Below are positions 1-9,717 of a DNA stretch of 64,000 bases, one piece after another (within the stretch, counting starts at the first letter, position 1; each line of letters begins with the position of its first letter). A model generated the notes under the pieces. It did not search any database. It had not been told where the DNA came from and saw only the letters and a list, made by a program, of their open reading frames with translations. The translations under genes and the position numbers were made by a program. The DNA is taken from contig JAGYOW010000009.1 in assembly GCA_018399285.1 (NCBI GenBank), forward strand, positions 1-64,000. Reading direction: 5' to 3'. This DNA comes from Desulfotignum sp. GTDB lineage: Bacteria > Desulfobacterota > Desulfobacteria > Desulfobacterales > Desulfobacteraceae.

Positions 1-1245
1 CCCACGGTTGACAAGGACAACCGGTTCAAAGCCCTGATTTTTGATTCCCATTATGATTCTTTCCGGGGAACCATTGTCCATTTCCGGATATTTGACGGCA
101 CCATCAAAAAAGGGGACACCATTTTGTTTATGCAAAATGACTCTCAGTACAAGGTGGAGGAAGTGGGATTGTTTCAGATCAAGCGGATCCCTCAGAAAAG
201 CCTGTATGGCGGCCAGGTGGGGTATCTGATTGCCGGGATCAAAAATATTTCCGATGTCAAGATCGGGGACACCATCACCATGGCGGACCGGCCCTGTGCC
301 AAACCCGTGGGCGGATTCCGGGAACCCACCCCTGTGGTGTTTTCTTCCATGTACCCGGTGGCATCTGATGATTACGAGGAACTCACCGAAGCACTGGAAC
401 GCCTCAAACTCAATGATGCATCCCTGATTTACGAAAAAGACAGTTCCGCGGCACTGGGGTTCGGTTACCGGTGCGGGTTTTTGGGACTGCTTCACCTGGA
501 GGTGGTGCAGGAGCGCCTGGAAAGAGAATATGATATTTCTCTGATTCTGACCTCCCCCTCGGTGCAGTATGAGATCACCACCACGGACGGAGAGGTTCAC
601 ATTATCGACAACCCGGTCAACTATCCGGACCCGGCGGAAATCTCCAAAATCCGGGAACCTTTTATCAAGGCCACCATTATCGTGCCGGATCGGTACATGG
701 GAAATGTGATGCAGGTGTGCCATGAATTCAGAGGCGTGAGCAATACCTATCAATACCTGACATCCAACCGCATGGAAATGAAATTTGAACTGCCTCTGGC
801 TGAAGTGGTGTATGAATTCTACGACCGGCTCAAATCGGTCACCCAGGGATACGGGTCCTTTGATTATGAGATTGCCGGATATCAGGAAACCGATCTGGTG
901 AAACTGGATTTTCTCATCAATGGAGAGCGGGTGGATGCCCTGTCCATTCTCATCCACAAAGACAAAGCTGAAGCGCGGGCCAGGATCGCCTGTAAAAAAC
1001 TGCGGGAGGAAATTCCCCGGCAGCAGTTCAAGATCCCCATCCAGGGGGCCATCGGCGGCAAAATCATTGCCCGGGAAACCGTTTCCGCGTTCCGCAAGGA
1101 TGTGACTGCCAAATGTTATGGCGGCGATATTTCCCGGAAACGCAAACTGCTGGAAAAACAGAAAAAAGGCAAAAAACGCATGAAAATGGTGGGGTCTGTG
1201 GAAATCCCCCAGTCCGCGTTTCTGTCCGTGCTCAAGTCCGAGTAG
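1..1245 (+). CDS. lepA: Elongation factor 4 (LepA), 3' part; gene begins before the window
   Basis: Open frame from base 1 (PTVDKDNRFKALIFDSHYDSFRGTI...); GGQVGYLIAGIKNISDVKIGDTIT and C-terminal KGKKRMKMVGSVEIPQSAFLSVLK are typical of LepA. Confidence 0.95.
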   Translation, partial: PTVDKDNRFKALIFDSHYDSFRGTIVHFRIFDGTIKKGDTILFMQNDSQYKVEEVGLFQIKRIPQKSLYGGQVGYLIAGIKNISDVKIGDTITMADRPCAKPVGGFREPTPVVFSSMYPVASDDYEELTEALERLKLNDASLIYEKDSSAALGFGYRCGFLGLLHLEVVQERLEREYDISLILTSPSVQYEITTTDGEVHIIDNPVNYPDPAEISKIREPFIKATIIVPDRYMGNVMQVCHEFRGVSNTYQYLTSNRMEMKFELPLAEVVYEFYDRLKSVTQGYGSFDYEIAGYQETDLVKLDFLINGERVDALSILIHKDKAEARARIACKKLREEIPRQQFKIPIQGAIGGKIIARETVSAFRKDVTAKCYGGDISRKRKLLEKQKKGKKRMKMVGSVEIPQSAFLSVLKSE

Positions 1246-2407
1246 GGGGCCGGCACCGGGCCAGGATGTGGGCAAACAGCCGGGCCCGGTCCTTCAGGCT
1301 CTGCTTGATGATGTATTCTTCCGGACTGTGATCGTTGCCACCCATGGGTCCCAGTCCGTCAATCACGGGAATTCCGGCCCGGGCAATGATATTGGCATCA
1401 GATACCCCCTGGCGCCATTCCGGGATGACTGAAATCCCCAGCTGTTTGCCCAGAGATTGAATCTGCGTGAACAAGGCCATGTTGACCGGTGTTTCCGGCA
1501 TGGCAGGTCGCTGGGAAATCCAGGTCATTGTGGTCCGGGTCCCGGGAGTGACGGACACTGCCATAATCTGATTCAGTGCATCGGTCAGGCGGGTTTTGTC
1601 CGCATCGGTGGTGAATCGAAAATCCACGGCAGCCCGGGCATGGGAGGGGACTGTATTGGGTCCGATGCCGCCGGTCACCCGTCCGACATTGGCGCAGACC
1701 CCCTGATCCGGACGGTGCAGCGCTTCAATGGCAATGGTTTTGTGGGCCAGTTCCAGGATGGCACTGGCCTTGTCAGGCCCGGCAAATGCCGCATGGCCGG
1801 CTTCGCCTTCCACATCGATTTGAACCGACAGGTTGCCTTTCCGGGCCACCACGATTTCTCCTGCAAGCCCCCCGGCTTCCAATACCAGCCCCATGCTGCT
1901 TTCCCGGGCCAGATCGAAAATCAATCGTCTGGAGGAAGGGGACCCGATCTCTTCGTCGGCATTGAACACGAACACAATGGGAGGCATATCCGGACACTGG
2001 GTTTCAATCAGGGCTTTGATGGCAAACATTCCCATCACCAGTCCGCCTTTCATATCTGCGGTGCCGGGTCCATAGCAACGGGTGTCGTCTTCCGAATAAG
2101 AGGTGAAATTCGTATCCGCCGGAAACACGGTATCCATGTGCCCGGTGATCAGTACCGGTTTTTTTTCCGGGTCCGTGCCCGGATGCCGTGCCACCAGGTG
2201 ATCGCCATAATCGGTCTGGGCAATGGGCTGACAGAAAAAACCCATGGTTTCCATTTCCAGTTGTATGGTGCGGCAGACACGATTTACGCCGGGTTTATTT
2301 CCTGTGCCGCTCTGGATATTGACCAGGGCGGCCAGAAGTCCGCACATTTCGGTGGCATGGCGGGTCAACCAGGTATGGACAGGGTCATTGTTTTGTTTTT
2401 CACGCAT
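1232..2407 (-). CDS. M20 family metallopeptidase (carboxypeptidase G2/ArgE-like)
   Basis: ORF with LITGHMDTVFP, GPGTADMKGGL, NADEEIGSPSSR motifs; convergent overlap with the lepA 3' end. Confidence 0.85.
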   Translation of the reverse strand: MREKQNNDPVHTWLTRHATEMCGLLAALVNIQSGTGNKPGVNRVCRTIQLEMETMGFFCQPIAQTDYGDHLVARHPGTDPEKKPVLITGHMDTVFPADTNFTSYSEDDTRCYGPGTADMKGGLVMGMFAIKALIETQCPDMPPIVFVFNADEEIGSPSSRRLIFDLARESSMGLVLEAGGLAGEIVVARKGNLSVQIDVEGEAGHAAFAGPDKASAILELAHKTIAIEALHRPDQGVCANVGRVTGGIGPNTVPSHARAAVDFRFTTDADKTRLTDALNQIMAVSVTPGTRTTMTWISQRPAMPETPVNMALFTQIQSLGKQLGISVIPEWRQGVSDANIIARAGIPVIDGLGPMGGNDHSPEEYIIKQSLKDRARLFAHILARCRPPTRT

Positions 2408-2529
2408 GTGATTTTTCTTTCCTTTATGGCTCTTTTCTTTTGAGTGTAAATGTGGTAAAAAAAACCTGTCAAGCTAAACTTGACAATAATTTTGTTACAG
2501 GTTTAAAAAATAAAAGGAGACTTATCCCA

Positions 2530-3294
2530 ATGGAGTATGAAACAATTTTGGTGGACATCAGGAATCACGTGGGGGTGATCCGGTTGAACCGGCCAAAAGT
2601 GCTCAATGCCATGAACCGGCAGTTGTGGACGGAAATGATGGATGCGCTGGAGGCGTTGGGGCAGGATGATCAGGTCAAAGCGTTGATTATCACCGGGGAA
2701 GGCCGGGCCTTTTCCACAGGTGCGGACTTGAAGGATTCCAAAGGCCGGACCATTGAAGCCTATCGCCAGTATCTGGAATCCCTGCAGGAAGCGTCCAGAA
2801 AAATTCTGCGGTTTGAAAAACCCACCATTGCCGCCATCAACGGATATGCCCTGGGGTCCGGTTATGAACTGGCCCTGGCATGTGATATCCGTATTGCCGC
2901 GGCCGAAGCCTTGATCGGGTCTCCTGAGGCAAAAGTCACCTCATCGGTCACCGGCGGTGCGTTCCGCCTGGTTCAGGACCTGGTGGGACCGGGCAAGGCC
3001 AAGGAACTGCTGTTCACCGCTGAAAACATTACCGGGGAAGAAGCCTGCCGCATCGGGCTGGTGAACAAATCCGTGCCCCTGGAACAGCTCATGGACGAAG
3101 CCGTTGCCATGGCGGACAAAATCTGCGCCAATTCCGCGTTTTCGTTGAAACTCATCAAAAAGGGCCTGGCTATGGCCGCCGGTGAAGTCAGCCTGGAAGC
3201 CCTGATGGATTATGAAATCGAAGCCTGCCTGGCCTGCGTATCCACCAAGGAACGTCAGACATCTCTGGATGAATTTGCCCAGCGCAAAAAATAA
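2530..3294 (+). CDS. Enoyl-CoA hydratase/isomerase (crotonase) family
   Basis: NRPKVLNAMNRQLW, AINGYALGSGYELALACDIRIA; start placed at MEYETILVD after AAAAGGAGA. Confidence 0.9.
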   Translation: MEYETILVDIRNHVGVIRLNRPKVLNAMNRQLWTEMMDALEALGQDDQVKALIITGEGRAFSTGADLKDSKGRTIEAYRQYLESLQEASRKILRFEKPTIAAINGYALGSGYELALACDIRIAAAEALIGSPEAKVTSSVTGGAFRLVQDLVGPGKAKELLFTAENITGEEACRIGLVNKSVPLEQLMDEAVAMADKICANSAFSLKLIKKGLAMAAGEVSLEALMDYEIEACLACVSTKERQTSLDEFAQRKK

Positions 3295-3306
3295 AGGAAG
3301 GAACCC

Positions 3307-5439
3307 ATGCTGGAACATGTATTGAATGCAAGATCCGTCGCCATTATCGGTGCATCCAAAAACAAGACCAAACGAGGTTATCAGGCCATTAAAACCCTTC
3401 TGGCCGACGGGTATGAAGGGGAGATCTATCCGGTCAATCCCAAGGAGGATTCCATTCTGGGGTTGAAATGTTATAAAGATATCACCGATATTCCGGATAA
3501 AGTGGATCTGGCTTTGATCACCACCCCGGCCAGAACCATTCCCAAAATACTGGAAAACTGCGGTGCCAAAGGCGTGGCCGGGGCCGTGATTATTGCCGGC
3601 GGATTCCGGGAACTGGGAGAAAAAGGGCGTGTTCTGGAACAGGAAATGGTGGATGCGGCCAAAGCCAATCAGGTCCGGCTTATCGGTCCCAATACGTCAG
3701 GCATGATCAACCTGAAATCCCGCATGAACCTGGTGGGTATTCAGGATCCCCCCGAGGGCAGTATCGCTTTGCTTTGCCAGAGCGGCAACATGGCCCTGAC
3801 CCTGATCACCGAAGCCACCATCCGCAAACACGGGGGCTTCACCTATTATGTGGGCGTGGGCAATGAGTCGGACATCAAATTTCATGAATATCTGGCGTTT
3901 TTCCGAAATGATCCGGACACCAAAGCGATTCTCATGTATGTGGAAGGCATGAGCCAGGGGCGGGAATTTCTGCAGGAAGCCTACAACACCAGTATTGAAA
4001 AGCCTATTATCCTGCTCAAAAGCGGCCGGTCCGCCAAGGGCAGAAAATCCGCCGGATCCCATACCGGGTCTTTGGCCGGCATGGGCCAGGTGGCCAAGGC
4101 CGCATATGAACGGGCCGGGATTATTGTGATCGAAAACTCGGATGAACTGTTTCCCGTGGCTGAAACCCTGTCCAGCCAGCCGCCGGTGAAAAACAATGCC
4201 ATTGCCGTGCTGGCCGACGGCGGGGGCCATGCCACCATTGCCGCAGACCTGTTGACCGACTATGGTATCGAACTGGCGGATCTGTCGGAAAAAACAAAGG
4301 AAAGTCTGAAAAAAATTCTGCCGGAAGCCGCGTCTGTGGTCAATCCTGTGGATGTGGCCGGCGGCACGGATGCGGATCCCAGCATTTTTGCGGATTGTGC
4401 CAAGATTCTGCTCAAGGATCCGGCCGTGGGAGGGCTTCTCATGGTGGGACTGTTCGGCGGATATGGGATCCGGTTTGAAAAAAGTCTGGCCATCGGCGAA
4501 GAACAGGCCGCCCATCGCCTGGGCGCCATGGGCAGAAAACGCAGCAAACCCATTTTCGTGCACTCGCTATACAGTGCCTACGATTCCCATGCCCTGGACC
4601 TGTTGCGCCACTATGATATCCCGGTGCATGATTCCCTGGACATCGCCTGCAAGAGCATGGCCTGCCTGTGCACTTATGGGAATTATCTGAAAACCTATCA
4701 CGCCAAGACCAATTTTGTGTTCAACTGGCGGGAAAAAGCCAAACCGGAAGGAAAAGCCATCATTCAGGCAGCCATGGATGAAGGCCGTCATGTGCTGCTG
4801 GAGCATGAAGCCAAGCAGCTGATCAAACTCCACGGTGCCCCCACATCTGTGGGAGGAATGGCAAAAACGGCGGACCAGGCTGTGGACATCGCCCGAAAGA
4901 TCGACGGCCATGTGGTCATGAAAATCGTATCTCCGGATATTCTGCACAAAAGTGATGCCAACGGCGTGATGCTCAATATCGGGGATGATTCCCAGGTGAA
5001 GGCCGCGTTCGATATTATCATTGAAAATGCCCGGATATACAATCCCAAAGCAGATATCAGAGGTGTGCTGGTGGCACCCATGGCGGCAAAAGGTCTGGAA
5101 GTCATTATCGGCACGAAAATCGACGAACAGTTCGGACCGGTGATCATGTATGGGCTGGGCGGTATCATGGTGGAGATCATGAAGGACGTGACCTTCTGGG
5201 TGTTGCCGGTATCTCCGGCGTCATGCAAGAAAATGATTGAAGATACCCGGTCATCGGTTATTTTAAGCGGGGTGCGGGGGCAGAAAGGATATGACAAAAA
5301 AACGTTGCGTAAACTGCTGGGTATCTGCTCGGAACTGGTGGAGTCTTACCCTGAGATTCAGGAAATGGATTTTAACCCCATTATTCTGTATGAAAACGGC
5401 CTGGATGTGGTGGACGCCAGAATTATCCTGAAAAAATAG
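3307..5439 (+). CDS. Acetate/acyl-CoA ligase (ADP-forming), fused alpha-beta subunits
   Basis: CoA-binding N-terminus (SVAIIGASKNKTKRGYQ), succinyl-CoA-synthetase-like core, C-terminal ATP-grasp (MKIVSPDILHKSDANGV). Confidence 0.9.
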   Translation: MLEHVLNARSVAIIGASKNKTKRGYQAIKTLLADGYEGEIYPVNPKEDSILGLKCYKDITDIPDKVDLALITTPARTIPKILENCGAKGVAGAVIIAGGFRELGEKGRVLEQEMVDAAKANQVRLIGPNTSGMINLKSRMNLVGIQDPPEGSIALLCQSGNMALTLITEATIRKHGGFTYYVGVGNESDIKFHEYLAFFRNDPDTKAILMYVEGMSQGREFLQEAYNTSIEKPIILLKSGRSAKGRKSAGSHTGSLAGMGQVAKAAYERAGIIVIENSDELFPVAETLSSQPPVKNNAIAVLADGGGHATIAADLLTDYGIELADLSEKTKESLKKILPEAASVVNPVDVAGGTDADPSIFADCAKILLKDPAVGGLLMVGLFGGYGIRFEKSLAIGEEQAAHRLGAMGRKRSKPIFVHSLYSAYDSHALDLLRHYDIPVHDSLDIACKSMACLCTYGNYLKTYHAKTNFVFNWREKAKPEGKAIIQAAMDEGRHVLLEHEAKQLIKLHGAPTSVGGMAKTADQAVDIARKIDGHVVMKIVSPDILHKSDANGVMLNIGDDSQVKAAFDIIIENARIYNPKADIRGVLVAPMAAKGLEVIIGTKIDEQFGPVIMYGLGGIMVEIMKDVTFWVLPVSPASCKKMIEDTRSSVILSGVRGQKGYDKKTLRKLLGICSELVESYPEIQEMDFNPIILYENGLDVVDARIILKK

Positions 5440-5576
5440 GTTTACAAAAAAATATGGAGACGTTAAATTCTTAGACTTAGAAGTACAAACGTCCGTTCAG
5501 GCAACTGCGTCAGGGTGCGGGGCAGAATTTCGCATCCTGCACACAATTCTAATCAAACTTTTTTATGGAGGTTTAG

Positions 5577-6557
5577 ATGAAACGATTACTGGTATTGGCA
5601 ATTACGGCATTTTTCGGCATGATCCTTTTTTTCGGGTCCGCTCCGGTACAGGCGGAACAGACCTTTGTCACCATCGGAACCGGCGGGGTCACCGGGGTTT
5701 ATTATCCCACCGGCGGTGCCATCGCAAGATTGGTGAACAAAGACAGAAAAGTGCATGGAATCCGTTGCTCTGTAGAAAGTACCGGGGGATCCGTGTACAA
5801 CCTGAATACCATCCGTGCCGGTGAGCTGGATATGGCAGTGGCCCAGTCCGACTGGCAGTACCATGCGTACCATGGCACCAAGGGTACCCCGTTTGAAGCA
5901 TCCGGTCCGGACAAGGACCTGCGGGCCGTATTTTCCGTGCATCCCGAACCTTTCACCGTGGTCGCCAGAAAAGATTCCGGCATCAAGACCTTTGCAGACC
6001 TGAAAGGCAAACGGGTCAATGTGGGAAATCCCGGTTCCGGCCAGCGCGGTACCATGGAAGTGGTCATGGATGCTTTGGGATGGACCATGGATGATTTCAA
6101 ACTGGCGTCCGAGCTGAAACCCGCAGAACAGTCCGCTGCGTTGTGTGACAACAAAATCGACACCATCATCTACACCGTGGGCCATCCCTCCGGCTCCATC
6201 CAGGAAGCCACCACGTCCTGTGATTCCATTCTGGTACCTGTAGAAGGCCCTGCCATTGACAAGCTGGTGGCGGACAACGCCTATTACCGGAAAGCCACCA
6301 TTCCCGGCGGCATGTACCGGGGCACGGATACCGACACCGTAACGTTTGGTGTGGGCGCGACCTTTGTTTCTTCCGCCAACGTGCCGGAAGAGGTGATCTA
6401 TCACGTGGTCAAGGCAGTATTTGAAAATTTTGACGACTTCAAGAAACTGCACCCGGCATTTGAGGTGCTGGTAAAAGAAGAAATGGTCAAAGACGGCCTG
6501 TCCGCCCCGCTGCATGACGGTGCGGTCAAATACTACAAAGAAGCCGGCCTGATGTAA
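5577..6557 (+). CDS. TAXI family TRAP transporter solute-binding protein
   Basis: Signal peptide; [25 protein letters not shown] and [23 protein letters not shown] motifs. Confidence 0.93.
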   Translation: MKRLLVLAITAFFGMILFFGSAPVQAEQTFVTIGTGGVTGVYYPTGGAIARLVNKDRKVHGIRCSVESTGGSVYNLNTIRAGELDMAVAQSDWQYHAYHGTKGTPFEASGPDKDLRAVFSVHPEPFTVVARKDSGIKTFADLKGKRVNVGNPGSGQRGTMEVVMDALGWTMDDFKLASELKPAEQSAALCDNKIDTIIYTVGHPSGSIQEATTSCDSILVPVEGPAIDKLVADNAYYRKATIPGGMYRGTDTDTVTFGVGATFVSSANVPEEVIYHVVKAVFENFDDFKKLHPAFEVLVKEEMVKDGLSAPLHDGAVKYYKEAGLM

Positions 6558-6577
6558 TCTATTGTCGGATCTGACAG

Positions 6578-6615
6578 ACAAACGTGCAGCGCGGTTCATG
6601 GCGCTGCACGTTTGT
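6578..6615 (+). promoter_or_regulatory. Perfect 15-bp inverted repeat (intercistronic stem-loop) between TAXI binding-protein and permease genes
   Basis: acaaacgtgcagcgc / gcgctgcacgtttgt with 8-nt loop, followed by a T-rich tract. Confidence 0.8.
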
Positions 6616-6665
6616 TTCTGTTTCTGTGCGGTACAATCCTTAATTTTCGAGGAGGCCTTGTCACC

Positions 6666-9254
6666 ATGACTGCTGCAAAAAAGCAAGCCGTGCCGGATGA
6701 TGTGCAGGACTTTGTGGCTGAGGTGGAATCCGGTGCCAGAAATCCGGTGGGTGCGGTTCCCAAAAAGATTCTGTTCTTTGTCCCTTTGATCTGGACCCTG
6801 TTTCAACTCTGGTATGCATCTCCGCTGCCGTTCATCTTTAACGTTTTTGTGATCAACGATACGGAAGCCCGGTCCATTCATCTGGCATTTGCCATGTTTT
6901 TATCCTATACCGCCTATCCGACATTAAAATCGTCGCCCCGGGAATATATTCCCATACAGGACTGGTTTCTGGCGCTGGTGGCCGCTTTTTGTTCAGCGTA
7001 TCTGTTTATTTTTTACGAGCAGATGTCAGCCCGGCCCGGACTTCCCACCAATCTGGACCTGGTGGTGGGTGTGGTCGGCCTGATACTGCTTCTGGAGGCC
7101 ACCCGGAGAGCGTTGGGACCGCCGCTGATGGTGGTGGCAACCGTCTTTTTGATCTATACTTTTTTCGGGCCGTACATGCCGGATGTCATTGCCCATAAAG
7201 GGGCCAGCCTGACCAAAGGCATGTCCCACTACTGGCTGTCCACTGAAGGCGTGTTCGGCGTGGCTTTGGGGGTGTCCACGGGCATGGTGTTCATGTTTGT
7301 GCTGTTCGGCTCGTTGCTGGAATCCGCCGGGGCCGGAAACTATTTCATTCGCACCGCCTTTGCCGGGTTAGGCCATATGCGGGGCGGACCGGCCAAGGCG
7401 GCCGTGGTATCATCGGGCATGACCGGCCTGGTGTCCGGATCGTCCATCGCCAATGTGGTCACCACCGGGACGTTTACCATCCCGCTGATGAAAAAAGTGG
7501 GGTTTCCGGCGGAAAAAGCCGGTGCCGTGGAAGTGGCCGCTTCAACGAACGGTCAGCTTACCCCGCCGGTCATGGGCGCGGCCGCGTTTCTCATGGTGGA
7601 ATATGTGGGCATCTCCTATGTGGAGGTGATCAAGCATGCATTTTTACCGGCCATTATTTCGTATATCGCTCTGGTGTATATTGTCCATCTGGAATCCTGC
7701 AAACTGGGGCTCAAGGGCATGGAAAAACCAGTGACCAAGACCGCTATGGGAAAGATTCTCTCATTTGTACTGACCATTTTGACGCTGATCATTCTGGGCG
7801 GCGGTACCTATTACGGCCTGGGATGGATCAAGACCATGGCAGGCGATGCGGCCATCTATTTTGTGGTGCTGCTGATTGTGGCTGCCTATCTGGTTCTGAT
7901 CTGGCTGGCCTGCCGGGTGCCGGAACTGGAATATACCCATGAAATCACCAAGCTGCCCAAACTCGGAGAAACGGCCCAGGCCGGATATTATTTTCTGCTG
8001 CCCATTGTGGTGCTGATGTGGTGTCTGACCGTGGAACGGCTGTCCCCGTCTCTGTCTGCTTATTATGCCACGGTGGTGCTTATTTTCATCGTTTTGACCC
8101 AGCGGCCGTTAAAAGGAATCATCCGCAAAAACCGTGCCCCGGAATTTGCCTTTAAAATGGGATGGGACAACCTGATCGACGGCATGGTGGCCGGCGCCAG
8201 AAACATGATCGGCATCGGGGTTGCCACGGCAGCTGCCGGCATTGTGGTGGGCACGGTCACCCTCACCGGCATCGGCCTGGTCATGACCGCATTTGTGGAG
8301 TTTATTTCCGGCGGCAACCTGCTGCTCATCCTGTTGTTCACCGCCGTTATCAGCCTGCTGCTGGGGATGGGCCTGCCCACCACGGCCAACTATATTGTGG
8401 TCTCCACCCTGATGGCACCGGTCATTGTGGAACTGGGGGCCTTGAACGGGCTGGTGGTTCCGCTGATCGCCGTGCACCTGTTTGTGTTTTATTTCGGCAT
8501 TCTGGCAGATGACACGCCGCCGGTGGGGCTGGCGGCGTTTGCTGCGGCCGGCATATCCGGCGGTGATCCCATCCGGACGGGTATCCAGGGCTTTACTTAC
8601 GATATCCGCACAGCCGTGCTGCCTTTTTTCTTTATCTTTAACACCGAACTGCTCATGATCGGGATTCAGAACTGGGTTCATCTGACCATCGTCATTGCAT
8701 CCGCTGTGGCTGCGATGTTGATTTTCGGGGCTGCCACCCAGGGGTACTGGCTGACAAAAAGCCGCTTTTACGAGACTCTGGCCCTGCTGCTGGTGACGTT
8801 CACGTTGCTGCGGCCCGGATTTTTCTGGGATAAAGTATATGAACCCTATCATGAAGAACCCGGCATCTATTTGCTGGAAGCCATGGAAAAGCAGGATGAA
8901 AATACCATGATTCACCTGGTGGTCAAAGGTGAGACCATGGATGGAGATGAATATACCAAGGCCATGATGCTTCCCGTGGGAAAAGAAGGCGCACCCGAAG
9001 ACCGGCTGCGTGAGGTGGGGTTTGAGGTGATGGAAGAAGACGGCAAAATGATTGTGAACAACATGATGTTCGGCAGTAATGCCGAACGCATGGGCATTGA
9101 TTTTGATCAGGAAATTGTATCGGTGATGATGGAGGCGGACCGACCTCCCAAGCAGCTGATGTTTTTTCCGGCCCTGGCGTTGCTGGGTCTGATCTATTTT
9201 CTGCAAAAACGCCGGCAGACACCGGATGAAGCATCCCGGCTCAAATTAGAATAG
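6666..9254 (+). CDS. TRAP transporter fused permease (TAXI type, 4TM+12TM)
   Basis: DUF3394/TRAP-fused style protein; SGMTGLVSGSSIANVVTTGTFTIPLMKKVGFPAEKAGAVEVAASTNGQLTPPVMGAAAFLMVEY. Confidence 0.93.
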   Translation: MTAAKKQAVPDDVQDFVAEVESGARNPVGAVPKKILFFVPLIWTLFQLWYASPLPFIFNVFVINDTEARSIHLAFAMFLSYTAYPTLKSSPREYIPIQDWFLALVAAFCSAYLFIFYEQMSARPGLPTNLDLVVGVVGLILLLEATRRALGPPLMVVATVFLIYTFFGPYMPDVIAHKGASLTKGMSHYWLSTEGVFGVALGVSTGMVFMFVLFGSLLESAGAGNYFIRTAFAGLGHMRGGPAKAAVVSSGMTGLVSGSSIANVVTTGTFTIPLMKKVGFPAEKAGAVEVAASTNGQLTPPVMGAAAFLMVEYVGISYVEVIKHAFLPAIISYIALVYIVHLESCKLGLKGMEKPVTKTAMGKILSFVLTILTLIILGGGTYYGLGWIKTMAGDAAIYFVVLLIVAAYLVLIWLACRVPELEYTHEITKLPKLGETAQAGYYFLLPIVVLMWCLTVERLSPSLSAYYATVVLIFIVLTQRPLKGIIRKNRAPEFAFKMGWDNLIDGMVAGARNMIGIGVATAAAGIVVGTVTLTGIGLVMTAFVEFISGGNLLLILLFTAVISLLLGMGLPTTANYIVVSTLMAPVIVELGALNGLVVPLIAVHLFVFYFGILADDTPPVGLAAFAAAGISGGDPIRTGIQGFTYDIRTAVLPFFFIFNTELLMIGIQNWVHLTIVIASAVAAMLIFGAATQGYWLTKSRFYETLALLLVTFTLLRPGFFWDKVYEPYHEEPGIYLLEAMEKQDENTMIHLVVKGETMDGDEYTKAMMLPVGKEGAPEDRLREVGFEVMEEDGKMIVNNMMFGSNAERMGIDFDQEIVSVMMEADRPPKQLMFFPALALLGLIYFLQKRRQTPDEASRLKLE

Positions 9255-9263
9255 GGGGATTTC

Positions 9264-9701
9264 ATGTTCAATAAAATACTGGTGCCTGTGGATATCGATT
9301 ACCCCAAGGCATCCAAGGCTGTGTATGACAATGCAGCGGAACTGGCTTCCCTGAGTGGGGCCCAGATTCGGATTGTGTCGGTGATGCCCGGATTTACCAT
9401 GCCCATTGTGGCGTCCTTTGTCACTGAAGAGATCAAAAAGGAAGCCCGGGCCCATTTTCAGAAAGCACTGGATGACTTTGTGGCGGCAAACTGCAAAGGG
9501 GCCAATGTCTCCTACAAAGTGCTGGTGGGAAAACATTATGAAGAAATTCTGAAAATGGCGGACAAATGGGGGGCGGATCTCATCGTGGTATATCATAACC
9601 GGAACAGAACCGTGAATGAGGCATTTTCCAGCACCTGTGCCCAAAGGGTCGTCAAAGAGGCCAATTGTTCGGTGCTGCGGTTGAGAAATCTGCTCAAATG
9701 A
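9264..9701 (+). CDS. Universal stress protein (UspA family)
   Basis: MFNKILVPVDIDYPKASKAVYDNAAELAS...; directly after the TRAP permease. Confidence 0.85.
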   Translation: MFNKILVPVDIDYPKASKAVYDNAAELASLSGAQIRIVSVMPGFTMPIVASFVTEEIKKEARAHFQKALDDFVAANCKGANVSYKVLVGKHYEEILKMADKWGADLIVVYHNRNRTVNEAFSSTCAQRVVKEANCSVLRLRNLLK

Positions 9702-9717
9702 CCTGCCAGATCCTGAA

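Noticed and set aside
1232-1245. 14-bp convergent overlap of lepA and the M20 gene as a regulatory feature
   Set aside because: Short convergent overlaps are common and need no special explanation
1457-2443. 328-aa plus-strand ORF antisense to the M20 peptidase
   Set aside because: Shadow ORF; the M20 protein on the minus strand has clear motifs
5440-5575. Leader upstream of the TAXI receptor as a riboswitch
   Set aside because: Only weak imperfect inverted repeats; no riboswitch class recognised
5586-6881. 431-aa minus-strand ORF antisense to the TAXI receptor gene
   Set aside because: Shadow ORF; spans the intercistronic hairpin and lacks recognisable motifs
8109-9206. 365-aa minus-strand ORF antisense to the TRAP permease
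   Set aside because: His/Gln-rich shadow of a membrane protein gene
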